The position numbers and the translations under genes were made by a program. DNA of 64,000 nucleotides from Streptomyces radiopugnans (lineage in GTDB: Bacteria; Actinomycetota; Actinomycetes; Streptomycetales; Streptomycetaceae): NCBI RefSeq assembly GCF_900110735.1, contig NZ_FOET01000010.1, forward strand, positions 1-64,000. The letters are read 5' to 3'. Shown here piece by piece: positions 24,407 through 31,926 of this stretch. Under the pieces are notes generated by a model that ran no database searches, was not told the DNA's origin, and worked only from the letters and a program-made list of their open reading frames with translations. The stretch's first letter is position 1. Every line of letters begins with the position of its first letter.

Positions 24407-25555
24407 GTGAGCAGCAGCGGCCTCATCTACGCAGTCATCGTCGGGGCCTGGGCCGCCTACCTGGTGCCGATGTGGCTCCGCCGGCAGGACGAACTCAACG
24501 AGGCTCGTCCGACGGAGCGCTTCGGCACCGCCATCCGGCTGCTGTCGGGCCGGGCGGGCATGGAGCGCCGGTACGCCAGGAACCTCAGGGGGGCGTCCGG
24601 GGACGGCGGCCCCGCCGACGGTGACGACCAGGGTGCCCCGGGCGTCGACGTCCGGGCCCTCGCCGACCCCGTGACCGAGCACATCACGGTCCCCGGCCCC
24701 GCGACGGTCGCGCGCGCCGAGGCACCCACCGAGGTGCGCCGCCCCCGGCAGGACCAGCAGGACCGACAGGACCGGCCGGGCCGGCCGGGCCAGGTGAGCC
24801 AGCCGAGCCAGGTGAACCAGCCGAGCCAGCCGAGCCAGTCGAACCAGGGGCAGAAGGGCCGGGCCAAACTCCTCGCCCGCCGCCGGCGCACCACGATGGT
24901 GCTCTTCCTCGCCTTCACCCTCGGCGCGATCGTCGCGGCGGTCGGCGGCATCGCGTTCCTGTGGGCCCCGGCGATCCCGGCCGGGCTGCTGAGTGCCTAC
25001 ATCGCCCATATGCGCGCCCAGGAGAGGCGCCGCTTCGAGTTCGTGATGGACCGGCGCCACGCCGAGGCCGCCGCCCGCCACCTGCGCGAGCGCCGTGCGG
25101 AGCGGGCCGCCGACCGTGCGGAGCGGGCCGACCGTGCCGCCGGCGGCCGTGCCGCCACCGGCCGGGGTGCCTCCGGCCGTACCCGGGAACCGGCCCTCGA
25201 GCCCGCCTCCGACCCCGAGGCGGACGAGCGGCGAGCCCTGGTGGAGCAGACCGACCACGCCGAGTGGGTGGACGCCCAGCGCCGCGAGCGCACCCCCGCA
25301 CCGGTGGAGAGCGGCTGGGAGCCCACCCCCGTACCGCTGCCCACGTACGTCAACGCCCCCGTCGCCCCGCGCACCGCCCGGAGCGTGGACCTGGAGGCCC
25401 CGGACGCCTGGAGTTCCGCCCGCTCCACCACGGCCTCCTCCGAGCCCGCCCGGCCCTCCGCCCCGTCCTCCTCGCACTCGTCCTCGCCGCGCCACCGCAC
25501 CCCGCTCTTCGACCAGTACGCGGACGAGGACCGCCCCCGCGCGGCCAACGAGTGA
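24407..25555 (+). CDS. sepX: Membrane divisome protein SepX / GlpR-like
   Basis: A 382-aa actinobacterial membrane protein. An N-terminal helix (LIYAVIVGAWAAYLVPMWL, residues about 5-23) precedes the conserved RRQDELNEARPTERF and IRLLSGRAGMERRY. A variable Gln/Ser/Pro linker with repeated SQPSQ-type units leads to two helices (TTMVLFLAFTLGAIVAAVGG and FLWAPAIPAGLLSAYIAHM), then a charged Arg/Glu/Ala-rich coiled segment and disordered C-terminus. This organisation is that of Streptomyces SepX, needed for cross-walls and sporulation septa, and of GlpR, the receptor of Glp. Start GTG at 24407, probably leaderless. Confidence 0.85.
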   Translation: MSSSGLIYAVIVGAWAAYLVPMWLRRQDELNEARPTERFGTAIRLLSGRAGMERRYARNLRGASGDGGPADGDDQGAPGVDVRALADPVTEHITVPGPATVARAEAPTEVRRPRQDQQDRQDRPGRPGQVSQPSQVNQPSQPSQSNQGQKGRAKLLARRRRTTMVLFLAFTLGAIVAAVGGIAFLWAPAIPAGLLSAYIAHMRAQERRRFEFVMDRRHAEAAARHLRERRAERAADRAERADRAAGGRAATGRGASGRTREPALEPASDPEADERRALVEQTDHAEWVDAQRRERTPAPVESGWEPTPVPLPTYVNAPVAPRTARSVDLEAPDAWSSARSTTASSEPARPSAPSSSHSSSPRHRTPLFDQYADEDRPRAANE

Positions 25556-25657
25556 CCCGCCCGCCCCGGGTGCCCCCCGGCTACCCGCCCACCGTGACCA
25601 GCGCGGAACGGATTTCCGCGCACGGGCATGGGGATGCTAGGGTTTCACCCGTTGCAA

Positions 25658-25731
25658 GGGCCTGTAGCGCAGTCCGGTAGCGCACCTCGTTCGCATCGAG
25701 GGGGTCAGGGGTTCAAATCCCCTCAGGTCCA
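25658..25731 (+). tRNA. tRNA-Ala(CGC)
   Basis: A 74-nt cloverleaf: acceptor GGGCCTG/CAGGTCC, D-arm GCGC/GCGC, anticodon stem CCTCG/CGAGG with loop TTCGCAT (anticodon CGC), and T-arm AGGGG-TTCAAAT-CCCCT. The G3:U70 wobble pair, the alanine identity element, is present. The 3' CCA is not encoded. Confidence 0.95.
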
Positions 25732-25742
25732 CACCGCAGCAG

Positions 25743-25773
25743 GAAGCCCCTCCCGGAATCCGGGAGGGGCTTC
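25743..25773 (+). terminator. Strong intrinsic terminator after tRNA-Ala
   Basis: A 14-bp perfect stem GAAGCCCCTCCCGG / CCGGGAGGGGCTTC with AAT loop, followed by TTCGTTTTC. It is 11 nt after the tRNA end. Confidence 0.95.
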
Positions 25774-25947
25774 TTCGTTTTCCGCGTTCACCGGCCCGCA
25801 GAGTTGGGTGTTCGAGCCACGATGACGGCTCTGGGCCCTCGGTGCTCCCGCCCGACGGCAGCGTGGGGTGAGTGTGTCCGCGCGCCTCTGCGTCACGGAG
25901 TCCCCGGAAGGCCGGGCCGCGGCACGGCGGCCCGGGTCCGGGTCGTG

Positions 25948-26649
25948 TCAGGCGCAGTTCGGGCCGCAGCCGCATCCGTCCGCGTCGGCCGGGCCGGGGG
26001 CCGCCGCGGTGGGGAGGGAGGGAGCGCAGCAGTTCTCGCCCCGCCAGGCCTCGCGGCCTTCCTTGACCGCGACGGCGACGATGACCAGGGCGGCGACGGG
26101 GTCGGCCCAGGACCAGCCGAGAGTGGCGTTGAGGAGCAGGCCCACCAGCAGGACGGCCGAGAGGTAGGTGCACAGCAGGGTCTGTTTGGAGTCGGCCACC
26201 GCGGAGGCCGAGCCGAGTTCGCGTCCGGCCCTGCGCTGGGCGAAGGAGAGGAACGGCATGATCGCCAGGGACAGGGCGGCCAGCACCACCCCGGGTACGG
26301 AGGGTTCGGCCTCACCGGCACCGGTGAGCGCCCGGACCGCGTCGACGGTGACGTAGGCGGCGAGCGCGAAGAAGGAGACCGCGATGATGCGCAGGGTCCT
26401 CTTCTCCCTGGCCTCGCGCACCTGGTGGTCGCGAGCGGAGAACTGCCAGGCGACCGCCGCGGCGGAGGAGACCTCGACGGCGGAGTCCAGGCCGAAGCCG
26501 ATCAGCGCGGCCGAGGAGGCCAGCGTTCCGGCTGTGATCGCGACGATCGCCTCGACGACGTTGTACGCGATGGTCACGGCGACCAGGAGCCGTATGCGGC
26601 GGGCGAGGGCGTCGCGCCGGGGAGAAGGCCCCAGGGACAGGGCGGTCAT
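25948..26649 (-). CDS. Cation diffusion facilitator (CzcD/FieF-like) with Cys-rich tail
   Basis: A 233-aa membrane transporter with six hydrophobic segments. Metal-site-like residues include GFGLDSAVEVSSA in helix 2 and VADSKQT followed by ADPVAALVI in helix 5. The usual cytoplasmic C-terminal domain is replaced by a short tail carrying ENCCAP and DGCGCGPNCA, a thiol cluster suited to soft metals. It overlaps the upstream ArsR-type gene as ATGA, so expression is tied to a Cd/Pb-type sensor; export of Cd, Pb or Zn is the likely role. Confidence 0.86.
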   Translation of the reverse strand: MTALSLGPSPRRDALARRIRLLVAVTIAYNVVEAIVAITAGTLASSAALIGFGLDSAVEVSSAAAVAWQFSARDHQVREAREKRTLRIIAVSFFALAAYVTVDAVRALTGAGEAEPSVPGVVLAALSLAIMPFLSFAQRRAGRELGSASAVADSKQTLLCTYLSAVLLVGLLLNATLGWSWADPVAALVIVAVAVKEGREAWRGENCCAPSLPTAAAPGPADADGCGCGPNCA

Positions 26650-26984
26650 GGGCAGCACCCCTCCTCGTCGGTCTCGACGCAGGTGCGGTCGCTCTCCACC
26701 GCCACCACCGCGGTGCGCAGGTCGTCCAGCGCGTGACCGAGGCGCTCGTCGGCCAGTTCGTAGCGGGTGCGGCGTCCGTCCGGCACGGTCACGACCAGGC
26801 CGCAGTCGCGCAGGCACGCCAGGTGGTTCGACAGCCGGGTGCGGGAGATCCCGAGGGAGTCGGCGAGGTCGGAGGGGTAGGCCGGGGCTTGCCGCAGGGC
26901 GAGCAGGAGCCGGCAGCGGATCGGGTCTGCGAGCGCGCGGCCGAACCGGGCCAGCACCTCGATGTCGGAGGCGACGGTCAACAC
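26646..26984 (-). CDS. cmtR: ArsR/SmtB family metal sensor, CmtR-like
   Basis: A 112-aa winged-helix repressor. The recognition segment LSNHLACLRDCGLVV carries two cysteines in the same places as Cys57 and Cys61 of M. tuberculosis CmtR, and a third Cys near the C-terminus (SDRTCVE) corresponds to Cys102; these bind Cd(II)/Pb(II) and release DNA. An extra Cys pair ends the protein (EEGCCP). GTG at 26984 lies 6 nt after TACTGT, suggesting leaderless translation; a longer GTG start at 26999 is possible. Coupled to the CDF exporter. Confidence 0.88.
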   Translation of the reverse strand: MLTVASDIEVLARFGRALADPIRCRLLLALRQAPAYPSDLADSLGISRTRLSNHLACLRDCGLVVTVPDGRRTRYELADERLGHALDDLRTAVVAVESDRTCVETDEEGCCP

Positions 26985-26990
26985 GCCACG

Positions 26991-26996
26991 ACAGTA
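26991..26996 (-). promoter_or_regulatory. -10 box TACTGT of cmtR-CDF operon
   Basis: TACTGT ends 6 nt before the GTG. A TGAATTCA palindrome at 27007-27014 falls in the promoter spacer and is a candidate CmtR operator core. Confidence 0.5.
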
Positions 26997-27092
26997 CACG
27001 GAACCTTGAATTCAGAGAAGTGTGAACTCTCGGTCGGGGTGGGGCGCCGCCCGGCCGGGCAGGCTCCGGTGTCCCGTCCGGCGTTCGGCGCC

Positions 27093-27593
27093 TCAGGTGT
27101 CCCAGCGCACGAGGGAGAGTTGCGGGCCGCCGGTGAGGTAGCCGCGGAGGGCGCCGGCGGTGGAGGGGACGAAGTTCCCGGGGATGGCGTCGGTGGGGGT
27201 CCAGCGGACCTGGGAGTGCTTGCCCGGTTCGCGGTTCTCGGGCTCGCCGGACCACTCGTGGGCGGCGAAGACGACGGTGAGGTAGCCGTTCGGGGACTCG
27301 ACGCCCCAGGCCCCGTGGACGACATGGGCCAGGCGCAGGTGTTCGGCCTTCACGATCAGGCCGGTCTCCTCGCGGAGTTCGCGTACGGCGGTCCCGGTGA
27401 CGGGTTCGCCGGGGTCGCTCTTGCCGGTGGGCAGGTCCCACATCCCCCGCGCGAACCTGGCCCGCGGGCCGCGCTGGAGGAGGACGACGCGGTCGGCGGC
27501 CCGGTCGTGGACGATGACGGCCGCGGCCAGCAGGGTCATCGATTCGAGCGCGGGCGGGAGAGCGGTGCGGGTCTCGTGCTCGGGCTGTGCCAC
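27093..27593 (-). CDS. Nudix hydrolase
   Basis: A 166-aa MutT-like protein hydrolysing a nucleoside-diphosphate-linked substrate. The complete Nudix box (G-x5-E-x7-REUxEExGU) is visible as GKSDPGE, seven residues, RELREETGLI at about residues 58-80. GTG at 27593 follows AAGGGA by 6 nt; a longer frame from 27626 is possible. The stop of an upstream gene on the opposite side is 34 nt away. Substrate unknown. Confidence 0.88.
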   Translation of the reverse strand: MAQPEHETRTALPPALESMTLLAAAVIVHDRAADRVVLLQRGPRARFARGMWDLPTGKSDPGEPVTGTAVRELREETGLIVKAEHLRLAHVVHGAWGVESPNGYLTVVFAAHEWSGEPENREPGKHSQVRWTPTDAIPGNFVPSTAGALRGYLTGGPQLSLVRWDT

Positions 27594-27627
27594 GGTCGTC
27601 CCTTCGGCGGTCGGACTTCCGAGCATG

Positions 27628-28755
27628 TCAGGCCGGACGGCCCGGCGGCCGGGGTTCCGCCGGGGCGGTCAGCAGGCCGAGGGCGTCGCGCAGGCCGCGG
27701 GGACGGGCCGCGCCCGGCAGACGCAGCCCCCGCCAGCCCGGCCCGGCGACCAGTACGGCGGGGCGCACCCGGGCGCCGCGCACGCCCCAGGCGGTGGCGC
27801 GCACCCGGCGCACCAGGGCGGGATCGGCCGTACGGCGGGTCTGGGACCACAGGACGACGGCGGACGGCCCGGTGCGGCGTACGGCCTCCTCCATCGCCCC
27901 GGCCGGGACGGAGGCGCCGAACATCCGGATGGCGACGCCGTGTTCGGTCAGCGCGGCGGCCAGGACCTCCAGCGGGAGGGTGTGCGTCTCCTCGGGCGCG
28001 CAGGCCAGCAGCACCGGGGCGGAAGGCCCGGGGGGCGCGGGGGAGGCGGCGGACGCGGGGCGCGGCCGGGCCGCCACACGGCGCAGGGCCGAGGAGACGT
28101 GCCAGGACAGCAGGTGCTCCACCTCCACGTAGCGCTCCCCGGAGGTGACCCACTTGCGGCCCGCCGCCCGCAGGGTGGGCATGATCACCTCCTCCCAGGC
28201 GCCGGCCACGCCGTGCGCGGCGATCGCCCGGTCCAGCAGGTCGTCGAGGGCGGGGGCGTCCAGGCGTACGGCCGCGCGGGCCAGGCCCCGGCACTCCCGG
28301 CTCACGCTGCTGCCCACGGGAAGGGTGTTGCCGCCCCCCGCGCGGGCCGGCACGGAGGGTGGTCCGGCGGGTTCGGCGGGTGGTGCGGGTCCGGCTTCGT
28401 CGGGTGGCGCGGGCGCGGGTCCGGCGGACGGTGCGGGTTCGTCGGATGGTGCGGGTTCCGCGGGGGCGGGCTGCGCGGGAGCGGGAGAGGACGGCCCGGG
28501 CGAGGCGGCGGTGCGCGCCCGGCGGGCGGCCTCCGCCGGGGGCACGCCGGAGGCGGTCAGGCGGCACATGGCCTCCAGTGCCGCGATGTCCCGCGGCGAC
28601 CACCGCCGGTGACGGCCGTCCTCGCGGACGCTCGGCCCCAGCCCGTACCGCCGGTCCCACGAGCGCAGGGTGGTGGGCGCGACGCCCAGCCGCCGGGCGA
28701 CGGCGCCGGTGCTGAGTCCCGCCTGCCCGGGCGGGGGTTCCAGAGGGTCCGCCAT
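27628..28755 (-). CDS. MerR-family regulator with cobalamin-binding-like domain (CarH/LitR type)
   Basis: A 375-aa protein: N-terminal MerR HTH (LSTGAVARRLGVAPTTLRSWDRRYG, read in parts; residues about 14-80), a Pro/Ala linker of about 50 residues, a helical segment with a W-x10-EH motif (KWVTSGERYVEVEH), then a Rossmann-like domain with PEETHTLPLEVLAAAL, where the His is placed like the cobalt lower ligand of B12-binding domains, although the usual following Gly is Pro. CarH/LitR proteins use adenosylcobalamin as light sensor and repress carotenoid genes. Divergent from an ECF sigma gene, as litR is from litS. Light response is inference. Confidence 0.8.
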   Translation of the reverse strand: MADPLEPPPGQAGLSTGAVARRLGVAPTTLRSWDRRYGLGPSVREDGRHRRWSPRDIAALEAMCRLTASGVPPAEAARRARTAASPGPSSPAPAQPAPAEPAPSDEPAPSAGPAPAPPDEAGPAPPAEPAGPPSVPARAGGGNTLPVGSSVSRECRGLARAAVRLDAPALDDLLDRAIAAHGVAGAWEEVIMPTLRAAGRKWVTSGERYVEVEHLLSWHVSSALRRVAARPRPASAASPAPPGPSAPVLLACAPEETHTLPLEVLAAALTEHGVAIRMFGASVPAGAMEEAVRRTGPSAVVLWSQTRRTADPALVRRVRATAWGVRGARVRPAVLVAGPGWRGLRLPGAARPRGLRDALGLLTAPAEPRPPGRPA

Positions 28756-28761
28756 GCTTCC

Positions 28762-28767
28762 AGGGTA
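28762..28767 (-). promoter_or_regulatory. -10 box TACCCT of the MerR-B12 gene
   Basis: TACCCT ends 6 nt before the ATG. Upstream in the divergent region lie TTGnnnnCAA and GCAAnTTGC dyads (about 28790-28800), candidate regulator sites. Confidence 0.4.
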
Positions 28768-28863
28768 GTCGACGCAGAAACGATGCAACTTGCTGTCAAC
28801 CGTCATGCGCTCCACCGTGGCAGTACCGAAGCGCACCCCGCGCCCGGTGGGAGGAGCGAAGCC

Positions 28864-29487
28864 ATGACGCTTGCGACGGTCCAGGCGGCGGCCCCTCGTC
28901 CGGAGGCGCTCGCACAGCCGCGCCGGCCGGCCCCCGGCGGCGCGACCGCGGCCGAGGAGGAGGTGGCCCGGGCCCTGGCGCGCGGCGAGGAGTGGGCCCT
29001 GGCCGAGCTCTTCGAGCGCTGGGGCACGCTCGTCCACACCCTGTCCGCCCGCGTCCTGGGCGACACCCAGGACGCGGAGGACGTCACCCAGCAGGTCTTC
29101 CTGGCCGCCTGGCGCGGCCGGGGCACCTACCGGCCCGAGCGCGGCTCGCTGCCGGGCTGGCTCGTCGGCATCACCCGCCGGGTGACGGCCGACGCGCTGT
29201 CCGCCCGCGCCCGGCGCCGTGAGCCGGCCGCGGCGGGCTCCACGTTCCCACCCGCCGCGGCCGGACCCCATCCGGACGAGGTCCTGGACCGCCTCCTGGT
29301 CGCCCGCGCGCTGGCCGGACTGCCCGCCGTCCAGCGCCGGGTGCTCTTCCTGGCCTTCTACGAGGACCTCACCCACACCGAGATAGCCCGCCGCACCGGC
29401 CTGCCCCTGGGCACGGTCAAGGCGCACGCCCGCAGGGGGCTGCTGCGGCTGCGCCGGCGGATGGAGGCCGTCCGGTACACCCCGTGA
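28864..29487 (+). CDS. ECF-type sigma factor
   Basis: A 207-aa sigma factor with regions 2 and 4 only. Region 2 includes LFERWGTLVHTLSARVLGDTQDAEDVTQQVFLAAWRG (read in parts); region 4 is LPAVQRRVLFLAFYEDLTHTEIARRTGLPLGTVKAHARRGLLRLR (read in parts). ATG at 28864 follows GGGAGGAG. It is divergent from a MerR-cobalamin regulator and 34 bp upstream of a DUF4383 gene. A zinc anti-sigma-like gene lies 2.4 kb downstream on the same strand. This suggests a regulatory module controlling envelope genes. Confidence 0.9.
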   Translation: MTLATVQAAAPRPEALAQPRRPAPGGATAAEEEVARALARGEEWALAELFERWGTLVHTLSARVLGDTQDAEDVTQQVFLAAWRGRGTYRPERGSLPGWLVGITRRVTADALSARARRREPAAAGSTFPPAAAGPHPDEVLDRLLVARALAGLPAVQRRVLFLAFYEDLTHTEIARRTGLPLGTVKAHARRGLLRLRRRMEAVRYTP

Positions 29488-29521
29488 CCCTCCGCGAACT
29501 CCCGTGAGGAGACGGTGAACC

Positions 29522-30139
29522 ATGAAAATCCGCGACGAACTGCCCATGGACCACCGGCTGGCCGGTGTCTACCGCTACGGCGCGGCCGTCAGCGGCGTCG
29601 TCCTGCTGGCCTTCGGAATCCTCGGATTCGCCAACCGGCTCGACTTCTTCGACACCACCGGCTCCCGGATAGCGGGGCTGTCCAGCAACGGCCTGCTGAG
29701 CCTGATCTCCGTGACCGTCGGGGCACTTCTGGTGTCCGGAGCGGTCATCGGCGGCAACTTCGCCTCCACCCTCAACATGACGGTCGGCGCGCTGTTCATC
29801 CTCAGCGGCTTCGTCAACCTGGCCCTGCTGGAGACGTCGGCCAACATCCTGGCGTTCCGCATGCCCAACGTCATCTTCAGCTTCCTCATGGGCCTGGTGA
29901 TCCTCACATTCGGGATGTACGGGCGGATAAGTGGCGGACTGTCCCACGACAACCCATACTGGCTCAGGCGCCACCCCGAACAGGCCGCCGCCGAGGAGGA
30001 GCGCAGGCGCCGCCTGGCAGCGGCGGGGATCGGCGCGGCGGGCCGCACCCCCGAGGCTCTCGGAGCGCGGGGGAACGGCCCGAACCGGCCCGCTCTGAAC
30101 CGTGACAACGACCGTGGAAGCGCCCGCGGAAGGGCGTAG
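29522..30139 (+). CDS. DUF4383 membrane protein
   Basis: A 205-aa protein with four predicted transmembrane helices between residues about 18 and 135 (GVVLLAFGILGF, ISVTVGALLVSGAVIGG, TVGALFILSGFVNLALL, FSFLMGLVILTFGMYG) and a charged Arg/Glu-rich cytoplasmic tail. RLDFFDTTG and the HPEQ motif near the end of the membrane part fit the DUF4383 family, whose role is unknown. It starts 34 bp after the ECF sigma stop and is probably in the same transcript. Confidence 0.82.
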   Translation: MKIRDELPMDHRLAGVYRYGAAVSGVVLLAFGILGFANRLDFFDTTGSRIAGLSSNGLLSLISVTVGALLVSGAVIGGNFASTLNMTVGALFILSGFVNLALLETSANILAFRMPNVIFSFLMGLVILTFGMYGRISGGLSHDNPYWLRRHPEQAAAEEERRRRLAAAGIGAAGRTPEALGARGNGPNRPALNRDNDRGSARGRA

Positions 30140-30245
30140 CGGCAAGCCGACCGACCGACCCCCCACAACAGGCGACGGGTAATCAGTTCGCGAAACCCGC
30201 CGCCAACCGCATCCGAAAGGGCCGGCAGTCCGGAAGAGAGGGTGA

Positions 30246-30267
30246 AGCCCCGCGTCCGAGCGGGGCT
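30246..30267 (+). other. Hairpin in the leader of the DUF4397 gene
   Basis: An 8-bp perfect stem AGCCCCGC / GCGGGGCT with a 6-nt loop, ending 19 nt before the start codon and just upstream of the AAGGGA ribosome site. It could stabilise the mRNA or tune translation. Confidence 0.5.
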
Positions 30268-30286
30268 CCCACGAAGGGAAATCCCG

Positions 30287-31126
30287 ATGATGAACTCGCG
30301 CAGCAGGAAGATCGTCTCCGTCACCGCCGGCGCGTGCGCGCTGTCCCTGGCCGTGGCCGTACCCGCCTCCGCGGACGCCCATGAGCAGGGCGGGAAGGCG
30401 TCGGTCTCGGTGTTCCACGGCGTCCCCGGCCTCACCGTGGACGTCTACGCCAACGGAAACGAACTGCTCCCCGACTTCGAGCCCGGCACCCTGACCGAGC
30501 CTCAGTCCCTGGACCCGGGCACCTACGACATCGAGGTCTTCGCGGACGGCGAGGGTCCCGACGGCGATCCCGCCATCCAGAAGAGCGTCGAGGTACCGGC
30601 CGGTGCGAACGCCACGCTCGCCGCGCACCTGAACGCGGAAGGCGACCCCGTGCTCACCGCCTTCGTCAACGACACCTCCAAGGTCCCGGCCGGGCAGTCC
30701 CGGCTGACCGTCCGCCACGTGGCCGCCGCTCCCGCCGTGGACGTCCGCGCGGGCGGGGAACCGGTCATCGAGGGCCTGACCAACCCCAACGAGGAGTCGC
30801 TGGAGGTGCCCGCCGGCACGGTCAGCGCCGACGTGGTCCTCGCCGGCACCGAGACGGTGGCCATCGGCCCCGCCGACCTGGAGCTGGCCGAGGGCGCCAA
30901 CACCGTCGTCTACGCCTGGGGCAGCGCCGAGGACGAGAACCTCGCGCTGAAGACGCAGACGATCAGCGGCATGGCCTCCGCGCCGGGCGGCGTGAACGCC
31001 GGTGAGAGCGGCGCGATGGCCGCGGACAACGAGTCCGCCACCGCCTGGCTCGCCTGGGGCACCGCGGGCGCCGTCGCGGTCGCCGGTCTGCTGGCCGCCC
31101 GTCGCCGCTACGCCCGGGACAACTGA
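30287..31126 (+). CDS. Secreted DUF4397-domain protein with C-terminal membrane anchor
   Basis: A 279-aa exported protein. A signal peptide (KIVSVTAGACALSLAVAVPASADA) is followed by two DUF4397 beta-sandwich repeats: VSVFHGVPGLTVDVYANG and LTVRHVAAAPAVDVRAGG mark the starts of each. The C-terminus has a hydrophobic helix (WLAWGTAGAVAVAGLLAA) and a basic tail RRRYARDN, resembling a cell-wall sorting signal, yet no LPxTG or LAxTG motif is visible. The class F sortase gene starts 5 nt downstream. Two adjacent ATGs (30287, 30290) follow AAGGGA. Confidence 0.85.
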   Translation: MMNSRSRKIVSVTAGACALSLAVAVPASADAHEQGGKASVSVFHGVPGLTVDVYANGNELLPDFEPGTLTEPQSLDPGTYDIEVFADGEGPDGDPAIQKSVEVPAGANATLAAHLNAEGDPVLTAFVNDTSKVPAGQSRLTVRHVAAAPAVDVRAGGEPVIEGLTNPNEESLEVPAGTVSADVVLAGTETVAIGPADLELAEGANTVVYAWGSAEDENLALKTQTISGMASAPGGVNAGESGAMAADNESATAWLAWGTAGAVAVAGLLAARRRYARDN

Positions 31127-31131
31127 CGGCC

Positions 31132-31809
31132 ATGCGTGCCTCCATCAGGGGCGGGCGGCCCTCCGCGGCGGCCGTGACGGCCGCCGCGGTGGTCGCCGCC
31201 GTCCTGGCGGCGCTGCTGGCCTGGTCTCTGCGGCCTTCCGGGGCCGCGGAGCCGCAGGGCTTCGGCGAACGGCCGCGGGACCAGGAGCCCGCGGCCGGTG
31301 CGCCGTTCGAGATCCACGACAGCGAGGCGGACGGCGCGGGGAAGGCGTCCGCGGCTCCCGCGCCCGAGCCGACGGCACTGAGCATCCCCCGGCTCTCCCT
31401 GGACGCCCGCGTCCAGGGCGTCGGGGTCGAGGACGACGGCACGGTGGAGGTCCCCGGGAACGCCGGGCAGGCCGGCTGGTACCGCTACGGCCCGGCGCCG
31501 GGCGCCCCGGCCGGATCCGCCGTCATCGTCGGCCACGTCGACGACCGCACCGGCGATCTGGGCGCCTTCGCCAAGCTGTACGGCGTCCGCGAGGGCGACG
31601 ACGTCACCGTCGAGCGGGAGGACGCCCCGCCGCTGCGGTACGAGGTGACGGCCAGTGAGGTGGTCGGCAAGGACGCGCTCCCCGAGGAGGTGTTCCGGCG
31701 CGACGGGCGCCCGGTGCTGACCCTGGTCACCTGCGCGCCCCCGTACGACCGCGAGCGCGGCGGTTACCAGAGGAACCTGCTGGTCTACGCCGTCCCGGCC
31801 GGGAGCTGA
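31132..31809 (+). CDS. Class F sortase
   Basis: A 225-aa membrane-anchored transpeptidase. One N-terminal helix (AAVTAAAVVAAVLAALLAW) is followed by an Ala/Pro stalk and the sortase beta-barrel from about residue 80 (LSIPRLSLDARVQGVG). The catalytic triad is visible: His135 in IVGHVDD, Cys201 in LVTCAPP and Arg214 in GYQRNLLVY. It is translated 5 nt after the DUF4397 gene. Its substrate is not obvious, since the neighbour lacks an LPxTG-type motif; an LASTG protein is encoded 1.4 kb downstream. Confidence 0.92.
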   Translation: MRASIRGGRPSAAAVTAAAVVAAVLAALLAWSLRPSGAAEPQGFGERPRDQEPAAGAPFEIHDSEADGAGKASAAPAPEPTALSIPRLSLDARVQGVGVEDDGTVEVPGNAGQAGWYRYGPAPGAPAGSAVIVGHVDDRTGDLGAFAKLYGVREGDDVTVEREDAPPLRYEVTASEVVGKDALPEEVFRRDGRPVLTLVTCAPPYDRERGGYQRNLLVYAVPAGS

Positions 31810-31926
31810 GACCTGAGCCCGGGGCGGGGACCGGGACCATACGGGGCGGCGGGCGCGGTACGGTCCGACGGGAGGGCCGCAGCGGAAGGCGGCGAGGCAG
31901 CAGGGCGAGAAGGCGAGGAGGGCGGC

